Part shown: positions 7,652-17,234 of the stretch, piece by piece
How the letters are laid out: each line of letters begins with the position of its first letter
Position numbering within the stretch: position 1 is the first letter of the stretch
Assembly: GCF_026241095.1 (NCBI RefSeq)
Contig: NZ_JAPFGB010000008.1
Span: forward strand, 124,001-188,000
Direction of reading: 5' to 3'
DNA: 64,000 bases
From: Saccharopolyspora sp. NFXS83
GTDB taxonomy: Bacteria; Actinomycetota; Actinomycetes; Mycobacteriales; Pseudonocardiaceae
Program-made: the position numbers and the translations under genes
Notes under the pieces: generated by a model
Databases searched by the model: none
The model's input: the letters and a program-made list of their open reading frames with translations, nothing else
Told to the model about the DNA's origin: nothing

Positions 7652-9208
7652 GTGCCGCGCACCAGCCATCGCATCGGTGCCCTGCTGCTGCTCGCCCTGT
7701 TCGCCGCCGGGTGTTCGGCGGGGCCGTCCCAGCGCCCCGCGGTCGCCTACAACGACGCCGAGCAACCCGTCGCGCCCGCGCCGAAACCACCGGGGCCCGC
7801 ACCGCTACCGGCGCTCGGGCCGCCCGCTGGCAGCGCCCTGAACTGGGAGGACTGCACCGGCAAAACGCGGGAGGAGCTGTCGCTGCCCGCGCGGGGACCG
7901 TCGTTCTCCTGCTCGCAGCTGCTGACCACGCTGGACTCCCCGGAGGCACCGGCCGAGGGCACCACCCGCGCCGCGCTGCTGAGCACCGGGACCGGCGGGA
8001 TTCCGCTGGTGGTGCTCGGGGACGTCAACGGCGAACCGGGCACGTCGGTGGCGGCCCGGATGGCGCTGACGATGCCCTCCGAGATGCTCAGCACGTTCCG
8101 GATCATCGGCATGGATCGGCGCGGCACCGGCCAGTCCGACCCGGCGGACTGCATGCCGCCGCCGCTGCGCGAATCCATCGTCGGCTTCGACCCGCGCGCC
8201 ACGGACCGGGCGTCGCTGGACCGGCTGCTCACCTCGGTGCGGGTGTCTAGCCAGGAGTGCCTGCTGGACCTGGACGACCGGCTGCAGGCCTACGACTCGT
8301 GGCGCACCGCCGCCGACCTGGAGGAACTGCGGCTCGAACTGGACGTGCCGAAGCTGCACGCCATCGGGCGCGGTGAAGCGGCGCGGGTGCTCACCAGCTA
8401 CGCGCAGCGGTACCCCGACGCGGTGGGCCGGATGGTGTTGGACGGGGGCCCGGATCCGCAGCTGGACGCGATGGGCGAGGCCGGGGCGCAGGCGCAGGGC
8501 GCGGAGCAGACGTTCGACGCGTTCGCCGCGGACTGCCTCGGCCGGGATTCCTGCCCGCTGGGGCCGGATCCGCGCCGCACCGTGGAAGGCCTGGTGGAAC
8601 GCACCCGGACCACGTCGCTGCCCGCCCCGGACGGGCCGGTGAGCGGTGGCAAGATCGTGCGGGTGCTGCTCGCCGAACTGGGAGAGCCGAAGCGGTGGCC
8701 GCAGCTGAGCGCGGCGCTGGCCGCGGCGAACTCCGGCGACGGCGCCCGCATCAGCGCGCTCGCGGCGCCGATGGTGCGGGAGACGGGACCCGATCCCGCT
8801 CAGCTCGACGGTGCGCTGATCACCAGCTGCAACGACACCCGGCTGCGACTGCCGTCGGAGCGGCTCGTGCACGTGGCGGCCGAATGGGTCGGCACGCACC
8901 CGCTTTTCGGCGGGGTGTTCGCGCAACGCCTCGCGTGGTGCGCGCAGTGGCCGGAACCGCAGGAGGAACCGCCGCCGCCGTCCGTGCCCGGACTGCCGCC
9001 GATCCCGGTGGTGACCACCGCGAACGATCCGCTGATCCCAGCGCGCAGCAGCAAGCACCTGGCCGAGCAGCTGCCGACCGGTGTCGCGGTGAACTGGCAG
9101 GGTTCCGGGCACGGTGCCATCGGCCGCTCGGACTGCGTGACCGGCACGGTGAGCCGCTTCCTCGTGCAGGGCGCGATCCCCGCCGACGGCATGGCCTGCC
9201 CTGCTTGA
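7652..9208 (+). CDS. TAP-like alpha/beta-hydrolase-fold lipoprotein lacking the catalytic serine
   Basis: 518 residues from a GTG preceded by AGGGAG. A lipoprotein signal peptide is visible: basic start, LLLLALFAAGC with Cys21 as the lipidated residue, then a Pro/Ala-rich tether. The body matches Streptomyces/mycobacterial tripeptidyl-aminopeptidase-like hydrolases: the GMDRRGTGQSDP oxyanion segment, SYAQRYPDAVGRMVLDG after the nucleophile, and a TAP-like C-terminus with Asp459 (ANDPLIPA) and His487 (GSGHGA). The nucleophile elbow, normally G-x-S-x-G, reads G239-R-G-E-A243, so the serine is replaced by glycine. Either it is a non-catalytic binding lipoprotein or it uses an unusual mechanism. 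Flanking residues are intact, so a sequencing error is unlikely to explain the change. Confidence 0.85.
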   Translation: MPRTSHRIGALLLLALFAAGCSAGPSQRPAVAYNDAEQPVAPAPKPPGPAPLPALGPPAGSALNWEDCTGKTREELSLPARGPSFSCSQLLTTLDSPEAPAEGTTRAALLSTGTGGIPLVVLGDVNGEPGTSVAARMALTMPSEMLSTFRIIGMDRRGTGQSDPADCMPPPLRESIVGFDPRATDRASLDRLLTSVRVSSQECLLDLDDRLQAYDSWRTAADLEELRLELDVPKLHAIGRGEAARVLTSYAQRYPDAVGRMVLDGGPDPQLDAMGEAGAQAQGAEQTFDAFAADCLGRDSCPLGPDPRRTVEGLVERTRTTSLPAPDGPVSGGKIVRVLLAELGEPKRWPQLSAALAAANSGDGARISALAAPMVRETGPDPAQLDGALITSCNDTRLRLPSERLVHVAAEWVGTHPLFGGVFAQRLAWCAQWPEPQEEPPPPSVPGLPPIPVVTTANDPLIPARSSKHLAEQLPTGVAVNWQGSGHGAIGRSDCVTGTVSRFLVQGAIPADGMACPA

Positions 9209-9226
9209 TCAGGGCACCAGGCTCGT

Positions 9227-9272
9227 CCGCGGGTCCGGGAGGCGCGGCGACCGCGCTTCCCCGGACCCGCGG
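9227..9272. terminator. Bidirectional terminator hairpin
   Basis: A perfect 13-bp outer stem (CCGCGGGTCCGGG / CCCGGACCCGCGG) encloses a second 6-bp stem (GCGCGG-CGA-CCGCGC). It lies between the lipoprotein gene and the convergent Cys-rich peptide gene and could end both transcripts. Confidence 0.75.
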
Positions 9273-9279
9273 CGTCCGG

Positions 9280-9378
9280 TCAGCAACCCGAGCAACACCC
9301 GCAGGAGGGACCGCTGCAGCTCGCGCAGCAGCTGCATCCGCCGGCCTGCGGAGTGGTCTCGTTCTCGGTGGGAACCAT
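9280..9378 (-). CDS. 32-residue cysteine-rich peptide (two CxCCxxC repeats)
   Basis: The peptide begins MVPTENETTPQAGG and ends with an 18-residue segment containing all eight cysteines (C15, 17, 18, 21, 26, 28, 29, 32) as two copies of C-x-C-C-x-x-C (CSCCASC and CGCCSGC) separated by SGPS. The ATG is preceded by a good ribosome site (GTGAGGAGAGAG) at correct spacing, and a strong hairpin follows the stop at 9227-9272, so it looks like a complete monocistronic gene. There is no signal peptide. Possibilities: a metallothionein-like metal chelator, or the precursor of a modified peptide with an N-terminal leader and a Cys-rich core. No modification enzyme is adjacent, and the nearest genes are the PKS locus. 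The family is unknown to me. Confidence 0.6.
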   Translation of the reverse strand: MVPTENETTPQAGGCSCCASCSGPSCGCCSGC

Positions 9379-9637
9379 GGCTCTCTCCTCACATCATGAG
9401 CACCAGCGGTAGCGATCGTGCGCGCTCGAGCAGCATCGCTGACACCGCCGGGCGAGGGACCGGCCGTCCGCCAACCTGCTGAACAGGCAGCATGCACTCA
9501 TTGCAATCCGTCACTGGCACGGTGAGTGATCGGTGAGCCTGGCGGGCTCACCCCGCCGGACGACATGAGATGTGCGCCTAGGCGCGTGCGGCCGTCCGAG
9601 TTCCCCCGCGCGGACTACCTGCTGGTCGCCGAGTTCG

Positions 9638-10666
9638 TCACGTCCACCTCGGAAGTTCCAACACCTTCACCACGGCTGCGGAGAGCACCACTCCGGGTGC
9701 TTGGCCGAGCAGCAGCACGTGCTCTCCAGCAAGCTCGCCCGCGGCGATCAGGTGTTCGAAGGCCAAGAACTGGTCGCTGGCTCCGCAATGCCCGATGCGC
9801 CTTCCGAAATCCCACGTCGATTTCGCCATGTCCATTCCCAGGGGCACCATGACGCGTTGTTCGACCACTTCACGGGAATGGGTTTCGTAGGCGACCCTGG
9901 CCAGGTCGTCGATGCCGATACCTGCCTCGGCCACCGCCTTCTCGACCACTTCGAGCATGAGGTCCGGTATCCGCGTGAGCGCGCCTGCGTCAGCCGGTGG
10001 GTTCGCGCGGTGATGCGCGAACCGCGCCGTGAAGTCCTGCTCACGGCCTGCGGTCACGGTCGGCGGGAACATCGGTTCTCCGCTGCGGTGCAATTCCTCT
10101 GCTTCGGGTGCGCTGATCGAACAGACCGAGAGGAGTTGCGCGAAGCTTGGTTCCTTCGTCAGCACGACGGCTGCGGCGGCGTCGCCTCCGATCATGCCCG
10201 GCGCGATCCGCCACCGGTCGATGAGCGGAGTGCCGTAGTTGTCCGCTGCCACGAGCAGCGCGCTGTGGCGTTCCGGCTCGGCACGCAAGTAGCAGGCCGC
10301 TAGTTCGAGCGCGTCGAACATGCCGTTGCAGCCTTGATGGACGGCCATCGCGGGCACCCGGCCGCCGACGAGGTTGCGTTGCAGGTAGGAGTGCGGCGGC
10401 CAGCCGTCCGGTCCTTGGTGCCACGTGTTGGTGTAGAGCAGCAGGTCAAGATCGGCCGGTACCTGGTCGGCCCGCTTCAACGCCGTCCGGGCTGCTTCCA
10501 GCGCCATGTCCGGTGCGGGGCGGTCACCGGCGACCGCCACACCGAGGAATTCGTGCACTTCGGCTTCCAGGGCCGGATAACGGCCGTCCGCGACGGCGCT
10601 CTCCACCGACACGGTGGGAGGCACGACCGAACCGACTGCCCTCAGGTAAATGTCCGCGACTCGCAC
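9638..10666 (-). CDS. KAS III-like acyltransferase of the PKS locus
   Basis: 342 residues with the FabH-type thiolase fold. Cys113 sits in MAVHQGCNGMFDALELA, His263 in YETHSREVVE, and the position that is asparagine in true KAS III is Asp298 (GHCGASDQF). A Cys-His-Asp triad is the feature associated with KAS III homologues that transfer an acyl group to oxygen rather than condense carbon chains (CerJ group; ChlB3, CalO4 and AviN act next to orsellinate or methylsalicylate PKSs). It lies 31 bp downstream of the PKS stop on the same strand, so the two are co-transcribed. Predicted role: to take the aromatic acyl group from the PKS carrier protein and esterify a sugar or carrier. The acyl-transfer role is inference from the triad and neighbours. 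Confidence 0.82.
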   Translation of the reverse strand: MRVADIYLRAVGSVVPPTVSVESAVADGRYPALEAEVHEFLGVAVAGDRPAPDMALEAARTALKRADQVPADLDLLLYTNTWHQGPDGWPPHSYLQRNLVGGRVPAMAVHQGCNGMFDALELAACYLRAEPERHSALLVAADNYGTPLIDRWRIAPGMIGGDAAAAVVLTKEPSFAQLLSVCSISAPEAEELHRSGEPMFPPTVTAGREQDFTARFAHHRANPPADAGALTRIPDLMLEVVEKAVAEAGIGIDDLARVAYETHSREVVEQRVMVPLGMDMAKSTWDFGRRIGHCGASDQFLAFEHLIAAGELAGEHVLLLGQAPGVVLSAAVVKVLELPRWT

Positions 10667-10697
10667 GGCGCTTCTCCGTTCTCAGTCGAGCCGGTGG

Positions 10698-13600
10698 TCA
10701 CCGGCTCGCCGTGGTCGTGGGCGAGCTCAGCAGCTCGGTCAAGTGCTCCGCGATGGCGGTGACGGTCGGTGCCTGCCACAGCAGCGTGGCCGGAAGCTTG
10801 CACTCGAATCGCTTCTCCAGACGCCGCCGCACCATGACGGTCAGGATGGAGTCCATCCCCTGTTCCGCCAGCGACTGGGTGGGAGTGAGCTCGGCGGGAG
10901 CGAGCTTCATCTCCTTCGCGATCTGCGCCCGGACCTCGTCGGCGAGAGCAGCCAGCAGCTCCTTCGGATCGAGCACGGCCAGCTCACCGGCCTCGACCGG
11001 TTCATCCGGCCCGGCGTTGAGCTCACCCAGTACCGGCAGGGCGCGTTCGAGCAGCTCCGGCCGGTTGTGCTGGAACACCGTGTAGACACCAGGCCCGCGT
11101 CGGTCCGCGACATCCCAAGCGGCGACCGCGTCAGCCGGACTGATCCGGTCGCCGGACAGGACTCCCAGGCTCAACGAATGATCTCCCGCCGCGGCACGCC
11201 TGGTGACGATGGCGTCAACGCAGGCGCAGGCCGCGCCGTCCCACGCCCGCCCCGGCAGGGTGAGCATCTGCTCACCGGCGGAGAAGACCGTGAAGAAGTC
11301 CAAGGTGCCCGGCGGGAAGAGCTCGTGCAGCAGTCGCGTGCCATCCGCACGTGCCCGCAGAGCCGCGCGCAGCTCCGGCGGCCCCGGCTCACCGGCCGAC
11401 TCGGTGACGCTGACCAAGCCGCGGATGGGTGTGAGCCCACAACGGTCCGGGTCTTCGAGCAACGCGACCTGCGAGGGGTCCGTGAGGTCCAAGGCCACCA
11501 CCCGCACGGTGATGCCTTGAGCTTCCAGCGCTCGCACCCCGTCGATCTGACGGCGAATCCGATCATCGGTGGAGGTGGTCCATCGGGCGCGCGGAGGGAA
11601 CTGCTCCGCCATGGCGAACAGGATCCGCTTCGCGCCCAACCCGACCAGCCGGTCCGCCGCTGCCAAACCGAGCGGAGTCGGCGCGCCGGTGATCAGGTAG
11701 GTGCCTTCGGGGCGGCAAGGCGTAGGCGGGCGGCTGGGCTGGGCCGCCACCCCCGTCAGCCTGGCCGCCAGCGATCGTCCCTGCCGCACCGCGACCACTG
11801 CCTCGCTCGCAGCGGAACCGAGCAGGTCGAGCACGGTCTTCGAGGTGGCTGCCGGATTCGCGACAGCGGTGTCGTCCAGGTCGATGACGCCGCCCCACAG
11901 GTCAGGGTGGGCTCCCGCGGCGGTGCGGCCATACCCCACGACGGCAGCGGCGGCAGGAGACAGCTCGGGCTCGATGTCCGCTCCGGTCCGCACCGCGGCC
12001 GTGATGAGGCACCACAGGCGAACGGAACCGGTGCCGGCCAGCCGCCGAACGGCGTTGCCGAGCGTCCTGACGCGCGCCTCGGCATCCTCCGGCGCAGTCG
12101 GCAGCAGCAGGACATCCGCCGCGGCGAGATCGTCCACCTGATCGAGATCGGCGAGGAGCCGACAGCTCCGTCCCGCCTCGTGAGCCCGCGCGGTCAGCTG
12201 CTCGGCCAGCGCGTCCTGGTCACCGACGAGGACCAGGTCCCCGTTCGAGCCCGAGCCGCAGGCATCCGCCAAGGGGCGCCAGGCGAGTTCGTGCACGAGC
12301 GTCCGGGGATCGGCCGCGATGGCGTGTTCAGTACCGATGACGGCGTACCGAAGGCCGCTGATCTTGGCCAGCACCGTGCCGTCCGGCGTGGCCACGAGCG
12401 CGGCCACTGCGTCCGGCGCGTCCGCGCACACCGCGATGTCGATCACTGCGGACTTCGGCGGCTCGCCACGCACCGTGATCTCGTCGGCCTCGACGACCAT
12501 GCGCAGCACCGGATCGCCGGAGTAGGCGACCGGCGCGAGGGTCATCACCGCGTCGAGCAGAGGCGCCCACGTGGGCACGTCCCCGAGTTCGAAGGCGACG
12601 GTGCCGCGCAGCACGCCGTCGCCACGCCGGAGTTCCTGGATCTCCCAATCGAAACCGGTGGACGGGACCCCGACCGCGCTGAGCCGCTCGTGCACGAGCG
12701 TGGGCGCTACCCGCTCCAGCGGGGCGAACAGTGCGGGCTGATCGGAAAGCGCGCCCGGTTCGGCGGCGACCGTCGCGTCGGTGTGGGTGACCCAGCCCTG
12801 CCTCGGATCCGCGCCTTCGGCCCGAGAAGCCAGCCGCACGATCTCCCCGTCGCGCACGACTTGGACGTCCCTGCGCTCAGCGGTCATCAGCGGGCTTCGC
12901 ATCGCGACCCTGCGCAACGTCGGTGGCGAGGAGTCCGGCGCGGCGGCGGCGAAGAAGGACGTGACGAACACCGCGGCAGGCACGATCTCAACGCCGTTGA
13001 TGCTGTGACTTCCCGGATAAGGGCGGTTGCTGTCGTCGAGGCTGCTCTGCCACACCTGGACCGGACTGCCCGCGACCGAAGTCGGCGCACCGAGCAAGGT
13101 CTGGCCCTCCGGGTCGTGCAGCCGCGCCGTTGCGCCACCATCGAGCTGCGGCCGGCGCCACAGCGGCCGGTGGCGCCACGGGTTCGCCGGGGCGGCGACG
13201 AGCGTGCCTGCCGAATTCAGCCGGGACCAGTCGATGGCGAAGCCGTGGCAGTGCACCGCACCGAGCGCCGACAGCAGGCTCTGCTGCTCGGATCGGCCCC
13301 GGCGCAGGGTGCCACCGACGAAAGCAGCCTCGATCCCGTGCTGCGTGAGCGTTTCGCTGATCGAGTGGGTCACCACCGGGTGCGGTGAGATCTCCAGGAA
13401 GGCGCGGTGGCCATCCTCGGCCGCCGCGGCCACCGCTTCGGTCAGGCGCACCGGATCGCGCAAGTTGGCGGCCCAGTAGACGCCGTCGAAGACCGGGACG
13501 CCGTGCGGGTCGGGCAACGCCGTCGAGTAGACCGGCACGTCCGGTGGCACCGGGCACAACTCCGACATCGCCGCGGCCAGCTGCTCCGCGAGCGGGTCCA

Positions 13601-15815
13601 TCCGCGGGCTGTGGAACGCCACGTCCGAAGCGACCCGGCGGACGACCACGCCCTCCGCCTGCCACTCCCGCACCACGGCCTCAACGGCACCGGGATCCCC
13701 CGAGACCACGGTGGAGGTCGGTGACGAATGAATACCGGCCACCACCCCAGAATGCTCGACCAGCCGTTTCTCCACATCGGCCAGGGGAAGGCCGACCATG
13801 GCCATCGCGCCCTCGCCCGCCTCCTGGCACAACAGCTTGGAACGGCGGCAGCTGAGCTTGGCACCATCCACCAGCTCGAGTGCTCCCGCGCAGACCGCAG
13901 CGGCGATCTCGCCTACGGAATGCCCGATCACCGCGCTCGGGGTGACCCCGTAGCCACGCAGCACCTCGGCCACGCCGACCTGCATCGCGAAGATCATCGA
14001 CTGGATCCGGCTCACCTCGTCGAGGTCACCGTCCACGAGCACCTGCCGCGGCGTGAAACCGATCTCAGCGGCGAACACCGGTGCCAGTTCGTCGAGCACG
14101 GCACCGAAGGCGGGTTCGGTGGCCAGCAGCTCGCGGCCCATGCCCGCCCACTGCGAGCCGTGGCCCGAAAACACCCACACCAGAGCGTTGTCCTGATCCG
14201 GAAGCGGGCTTCCGGTCACCACGCCATCCGCCGGGTCGTCGTTGCCCAGGGCTCGCAGCTTCCCGACCAAGCCGGCCTCGTCCGAGGCGACGACCGTCGC
14301 ACGATGCCCGAGGTGCGACCGCCGAGTCGCCAAGGTGTGCGCGAGCGAGTCGAGCGGAATCGCGTTCTCGCGGCCCGCCTGTTCCGACAACCAGCCCGCG
14401 AGGCCGGTCGCGTGCTGGTGCAACGCTTCCTCGGAAGCAGCGGACAGCGCGAACAGCCGTTGCCGTGCGGAGTTCTCCGCCTCGGGGACCGAGGGCACGT
14501 CCGGTGCCTGTTCGAGGACGAGGTGCGCGACGGTGCCGCCATAACCGAACCCGGAAACGCCGGCCCGGCGCGGCAGGCCGCTCTCGGGCCACGGCAGCCG
14601 CTCCGTCGCGATCCGCAAGCCGTTGTCCTGCCAGGGAATAGCCGGGTTCGGCTCGGACACCATGGGCGTAGCGGGAATCTCGGCGTGGCTCAGCGCGAGC
14701 ACCGCCTTGATCACGCTCGCCACACCTGCGGCACCTTCCAGGTGGCCGATGTTGGCCTTGACCGAACCGACGACGCAGGCGTCCCCGGCGCGGTCTTCGC
14801 CGTAGACCGCGCCGATCGCAGCCGCTTCCAACGGATCGCCCAGCAAGGTTCCGGTTCCGTGCGCCTCGACGAACCCGACCGTGTGCGGGTCGACGCCGGC
14901 GTGCTGACAAGCACGTGTCATCACGTGCTCCTGCGCGGCGGGGTTGGGCGCCATGATCCCGTTGGTGTAGCCGTCCTGGCTCACCGCACTACCGCGGATG
15001 ACCGCCAGCACCCGATCGCCATCGCGCTGGGCATCGGTCAGCAGCTTGAGCACCACTACACCGCAACCCTCGCCGCGCCCGTAGCCGTCGGCGGTGGCGT
15101 CGAACGCCTTCGATCGTCCGTCGGCGGCGAGCGCGCCCGCGAGGTTCAGCGTGATCGTCTCTCCGGGAGAAAGCAGCAGGTTCACCCCCGCTACGAGCGC
15201 GAGGCCGCTTTCCGCCAGCCGGAGACTCTGACATGCCTGGTGCATGGCCACCAGGGACGCTGAGCACGCGGTGTCGACGGCGAGGCTCGGGCCACGCAGG
15301 TCCAACACGTGCGACACCCGGTTCGCCACCGCGCACCGCGCCGCACCGATGCCACTCCACGCGTCCATGTTGACCACGTCTTCGAGCAGGTGTCGCCGGT
15401 AGTCGTCGGTGCAGGCCCCGACGAAAACCCCGGTCTCGCTGCCCGCGAGCGAATCCGGCGGGATACCCGCGTGTTCCAGCGCTTCCCAAGCCACCTCGAG
15501 CAGAACCCGTTGCTGCGGGTCCATCAACTCCGCCTCACGCGGGGAGATGCCGAAGAAGTCCGCGTCGAACCCGTCGATTCCGCGCAGAAAACTGCCGCGG
15601 TTCACGGTGTTGCGCAACACCGAGGCGTGCTGGGCGCTGAGCTCCGCATAAGATTTCCAGCGGTCCTCGGGGATGTCCGAGGTTGTATTCGCACAGGCCA
15701 GCAGCAGATCCCAGAAAGCGTCCGGAGTATTGGCGTCTCCCGGAAACCGGCAGCCGATGCCGACCACGGCCACCGGCTCAACACCGGACGGAACGGCACT
15801 TGACACATCAACCAC
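10698..15815 (-). CDS. Iterative type I polyketide synthase (KS-AT-DH-degenerate KR-ACP), orsellinate/6-MSA type
   Basis: 1705 residues. KS about 12-440 with Cys184 (VDTACSASL), His319 (EAHGTGT) and His358 (NIGHLEGA). AT about 545-870 with [12 protein letters not shown], Ser633 (GHSVGE) and VAFH at 732-735, the malonyl-type signature. The DH (or thioester-hydrolase-like) domain starts near 895 and has H937-x3-G-x4-P with Asp1088. The KR-like region at about 1370-1580 has a damaged cofactor loop (TGAPTPLG), Arg1489 where the catalytic lysine belongs, and no tyrosine in the [15 protein letters not shown] segment. The ACP ends the protein, with Ser1656 in GMDSI. The single-module architecture is that of bacterial 6-methylsalicylate/orsellinate synthases. 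With a dead KR the expected product is an unreduced tetraketide, orsellinic acid. The start is GTG at 15815. Confidence 0.92.
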   Translation of the reverse strand: MVDVSSAVPSGVEPVAVVGIGCRFPGDANTPDAFWDLLLACANTTSDIPEDRWKSYAELSAQHASVLRNTVNRGSFLRGIDGFDADFFGISPREAELMDPQQRVLLEVAWEALEHAGIPPDSLAGSETGVFVGACTDDYRRHLLEDVVNMDAWSGIGAARCAVANRVSHVLDLRGPSLAVDTACSASLVAMHQACQSLRLAESGLALVAGVNLLLSPGETITLNLAGALAADGRSKAFDATADGYGRGEGCGVVVLKLLTDAQRDGDRVLAVIRGSAVSQDGYTNGIMAPNPAAQEHVMTRACQHAGVDPHTVGFVEAHGTGTLLGDPLEAAAIGAVYGEDRAGDACVVGSVKANIGHLEGAAGVASVIKAVLALSHAEIPATPMVSEPNPAIPWQDNGLRIATERLPWPESGLPRRAGVSGFGYGGTVAHLVLEQAPDVPSVPEAENSARQRLFALSAASEEALHQHATGLAGWLSEQAGRENAIPLDSLAHTLATRRSHLGHRATVVASDEAGLVGKLRALGNDDPADGVVTGSPLPDQDNALVWVFSGHGSQWAGMGRELLATEPAFGAVLDELAPVFAAEIGFTPRQVLVDGDLDEVSRIQSMIFAMQVGVAEVLRGYGVTPSAVIGHSVGEIAAAVCAGALELVDGAKLSCRRSKLLCQEAGEGAMAMVGLPLADVEKRLVEHSGVVAGIHSSPTSTVVSGDPGAVEAVVREWQAEGVVVRRVASDVAFHSPRMDPLAEQLAAAMSELCPVPPDVPVYSTALPDPHGVPVFDGVYWAANLRDPVRLTEAVAAAAEDGHRAFLEISPHPVVTHSISETLTQHGIEAAFVGGTLRRGRSEQQSLLSALGAVHCHGFAIDWSRLNSAGTLVAAPANPWRHRPLWRRPQLDGGATARLHDPEGQTLLGAPTSVAGSPVQVWQSSLDDSNRPYPGSHSINGVEIVPAAVFVTSFFAAAAPDSSPPTLRRVAMRSPLMTAERRDVQVVRDGEIVRLASRAEGADPRQGWVTHTDATVAAEPGALSDQPALFAPLERVAPTLVHERLSAVGVPSTGFDWEIQELRRGDGVLRGTVAFELGDVPTWAPLLDAVMTLAPVAYSGDPVLRMVVEADEITVRGEPPKSAVIDIAVCADAPDAVAALVATPDGTVLAKISGLRYAVIGTEHAIAADPRTLVHELAWRPLADACGSGSNGDLVLVGDQDALAEQLTARAHEAGRSCRLLADLDQVDDLAAADVLLLPTAPEDAEARVRTLGNAVRRLAGTGSVRLWCLITAAVRTGADIEPELSPAAAAVVGYGRTAAGAHPDLWGGVIDLDDTAVANPAATSKTVLDLLGSAASEAVVAVRQGRSLAARLTGVAAQPSRPPTPCRPEGTYLITGAPTPLGLAAADRLVGLGAKRILFAMAEQFPPRARWTTSTDDRIRRQIDGVRALEAQGITVRVVALDLTDPSQVALLEDPDRCGLTPIRGLVSVTESAGEPGPPELRAALRARADGTRLLHELFPPGTLDFFTVFSAGEQMLTLPGRAWDGAACACVDAIVTRRAAAGDHSLSLGVLSGDRISPADAVAAWDVADRRGPGVYTVFQHNRPELLERALPVLGELNAGPDEPVEAGELAVLDPKELLAALADEVRAQIAKEMKLAPAELTPTQSLAEQGMDSILTVMVRRRLEKRFECKLPATLLWQAPTVTAIAEHLTELLSSPTTTASR

Positions 15816-15873
15816 TACTACGTCATTCCCCTCGGGCGGAAGTGTCCGATGCCGAATGCATCATTGGTTTTTC

Positions 15874-16995
15874 TCAACCCAGCAGCCGCGGCAGATCGGC
15901 CGCGACCTGCGCCGGGGTGGGGCGAGTTCTGTTGTGCTCGGCGAGTTCCGCGGCAGCCGTCCGCCAGCGCGGTTCGGTGAGCAGCTCGTGCACCTGCGCG
16001 GCGACCGCGTCGAGTTCGCCGACGGCGCCCGCTCCCGTCGACTCGAGCTGGGTGGCGTTGAAACGCTGGTCAACGATCGCGGGGAAGATCACTTGCGGGA
16101 CACCCGCGGCGAGCGCGGTCATGGTCGTTCCCGCGCCGCCTTGGTGCACCACGGCCTGACAGCCGGGCAGCACGACGTGCAGGGCGAGTGGGCCGTCCGC
16201 GAATCGCACGTTGTCCGGGAGGGCACCGAATCGCGGCCGGGTCTTGGGGGCGGTGGCGACTACGATCTCGACATCCGACTCGGCCAGCGCGTCGACCACG
16301 CGCGGGGCCAGGAACAGATCCGAACCGTCCAGTTCGGACATCAGAGTTCCCCAGGTCACGCAGATCCGTGGACGGGTCGGCGGCTGCCACAGCCACGGCG
16401 GGAGTTCGGCGGTGCCGTTGTACGGCACGAACCGCATCGGCCACCGCGGCGAGCTGCCCGATGGCACCTGCATCGCAGGCGGGCAGGGGTCCAGCACCAG
16501 ATCCGCGCTCGCGGACAACCGATCGATCCCGAAGCGCCGCACCAGATCCCCGGTCGCGACGTCCTCCGCGATAGGGACCAATTCGGTGAAGTCGGCTCCC
16601 CACAAGTGTTTGACGGCAGGAATGCCGAGCACCTGTGCCGTCACCGCACCGGCCAAGTTGAACGGCTCGTGCACCAGCAGGTCCGGGCTCCAGCAACGGC
16701 CGAATGCCACGAGATCATCGACCATCGCTTCGGCGTAGCGCACGGACGCGCCGTCGGCCGTGACGACCTCTCCGCCGTCCGCGTCATCGCCATTGATCCC
16801 GGCTGCGAACACCTCGGCGAAGTCGAGGTCCGCACCGACCGCGACGCCCGGAAGCCCAGAACCGGTGATGATGGGCAACATCGCCGGCTGGCTGGCAACG
16901 CGCACCTCGTGCCCGGCGGCCAATAGCGCCCATGCCAGCGGAACCATCGGATAGTAGTGGGAACGCCATCCCCACGTACTGATCAGCACACGCAT
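15874..16995 (-). CDS. Glycosyltransferase, GT1/erythromycin CIII-like
   Basis: 373 residues. The N-terminal acceptor domain begins MRVLISTWGWRSHYYPMVPLAWALLAAGHEV. The C-terminal donor domain has ICVTWGTLMSE and the nucleotide-sugar signature with VVHQGGAGTTMTALAAGVPQV and FPAIVDQRFNATQL. These are marks of GT-B macrolide/aromatic glycosyltransferases that use TDP-deoxysugars. The ATG at 16995 is chosen over an upstream alternative because it matches the usual family start. It is followed 58 bp later by the PKS on the same strand and is divergent from the methyltransferase at 17235. No TDP-sugar biosynthesis genes occur in the window, so the donor must come from elsewhere in the genome. Confidence 0.88.
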   Translation of the reverse strand: MRVLISTWGWRSHYYPMVPLAWALLAAGHEVRVASQPAMLPIITGSGLPGVAVGADLDFAEVFAAGINGDDADGGEVVTADGASVRYAEAMVDDLVAFGRCWSPDLLVHEPFNLAGAVTAQVLGIPAVKHLWGADFTELVPIAEDVATGDLVRRFGIDRLSASADLVLDPCPPAMQVPSGSSPRWPMRFVPYNGTAELPPWLWQPPTRPRICVTWGTLMSELDGSDLFLAPRVVDALAESDVEIVVATAPKTRPRFGALPDNVRFADGPLALHVVLPGCQAVVHQGGAGTTMTALAAGVPQVIFPAIVDQRFNATQLESTGAGAVGELDAVAAQVHELLTEPRWRTAAAELAEHNRTRPTPAQVAADLPRLLG

Positions 16996-17234
16996 GCCAT
17001 TAACCCTTGAGGGCAACAAAACCGAGTGTCAATCGCTCCTGCCCGAAAGTGCCGACGGTGCGACCGATAGTCCATCTGGTCACCGTGGATCGAAAACCGA
17101 GCTTGACTGAGAGGCAGGACCGAATAGGGCACTGCCCTGATGCCTGGAAGGTGTGCCCCTTCGACAGCTGTGGACGGACGGTTGCGGCGAATACGTTCAT
17201 CGCGGCGGCGCTCAGGCGAACAGGAGAGCGGGAA

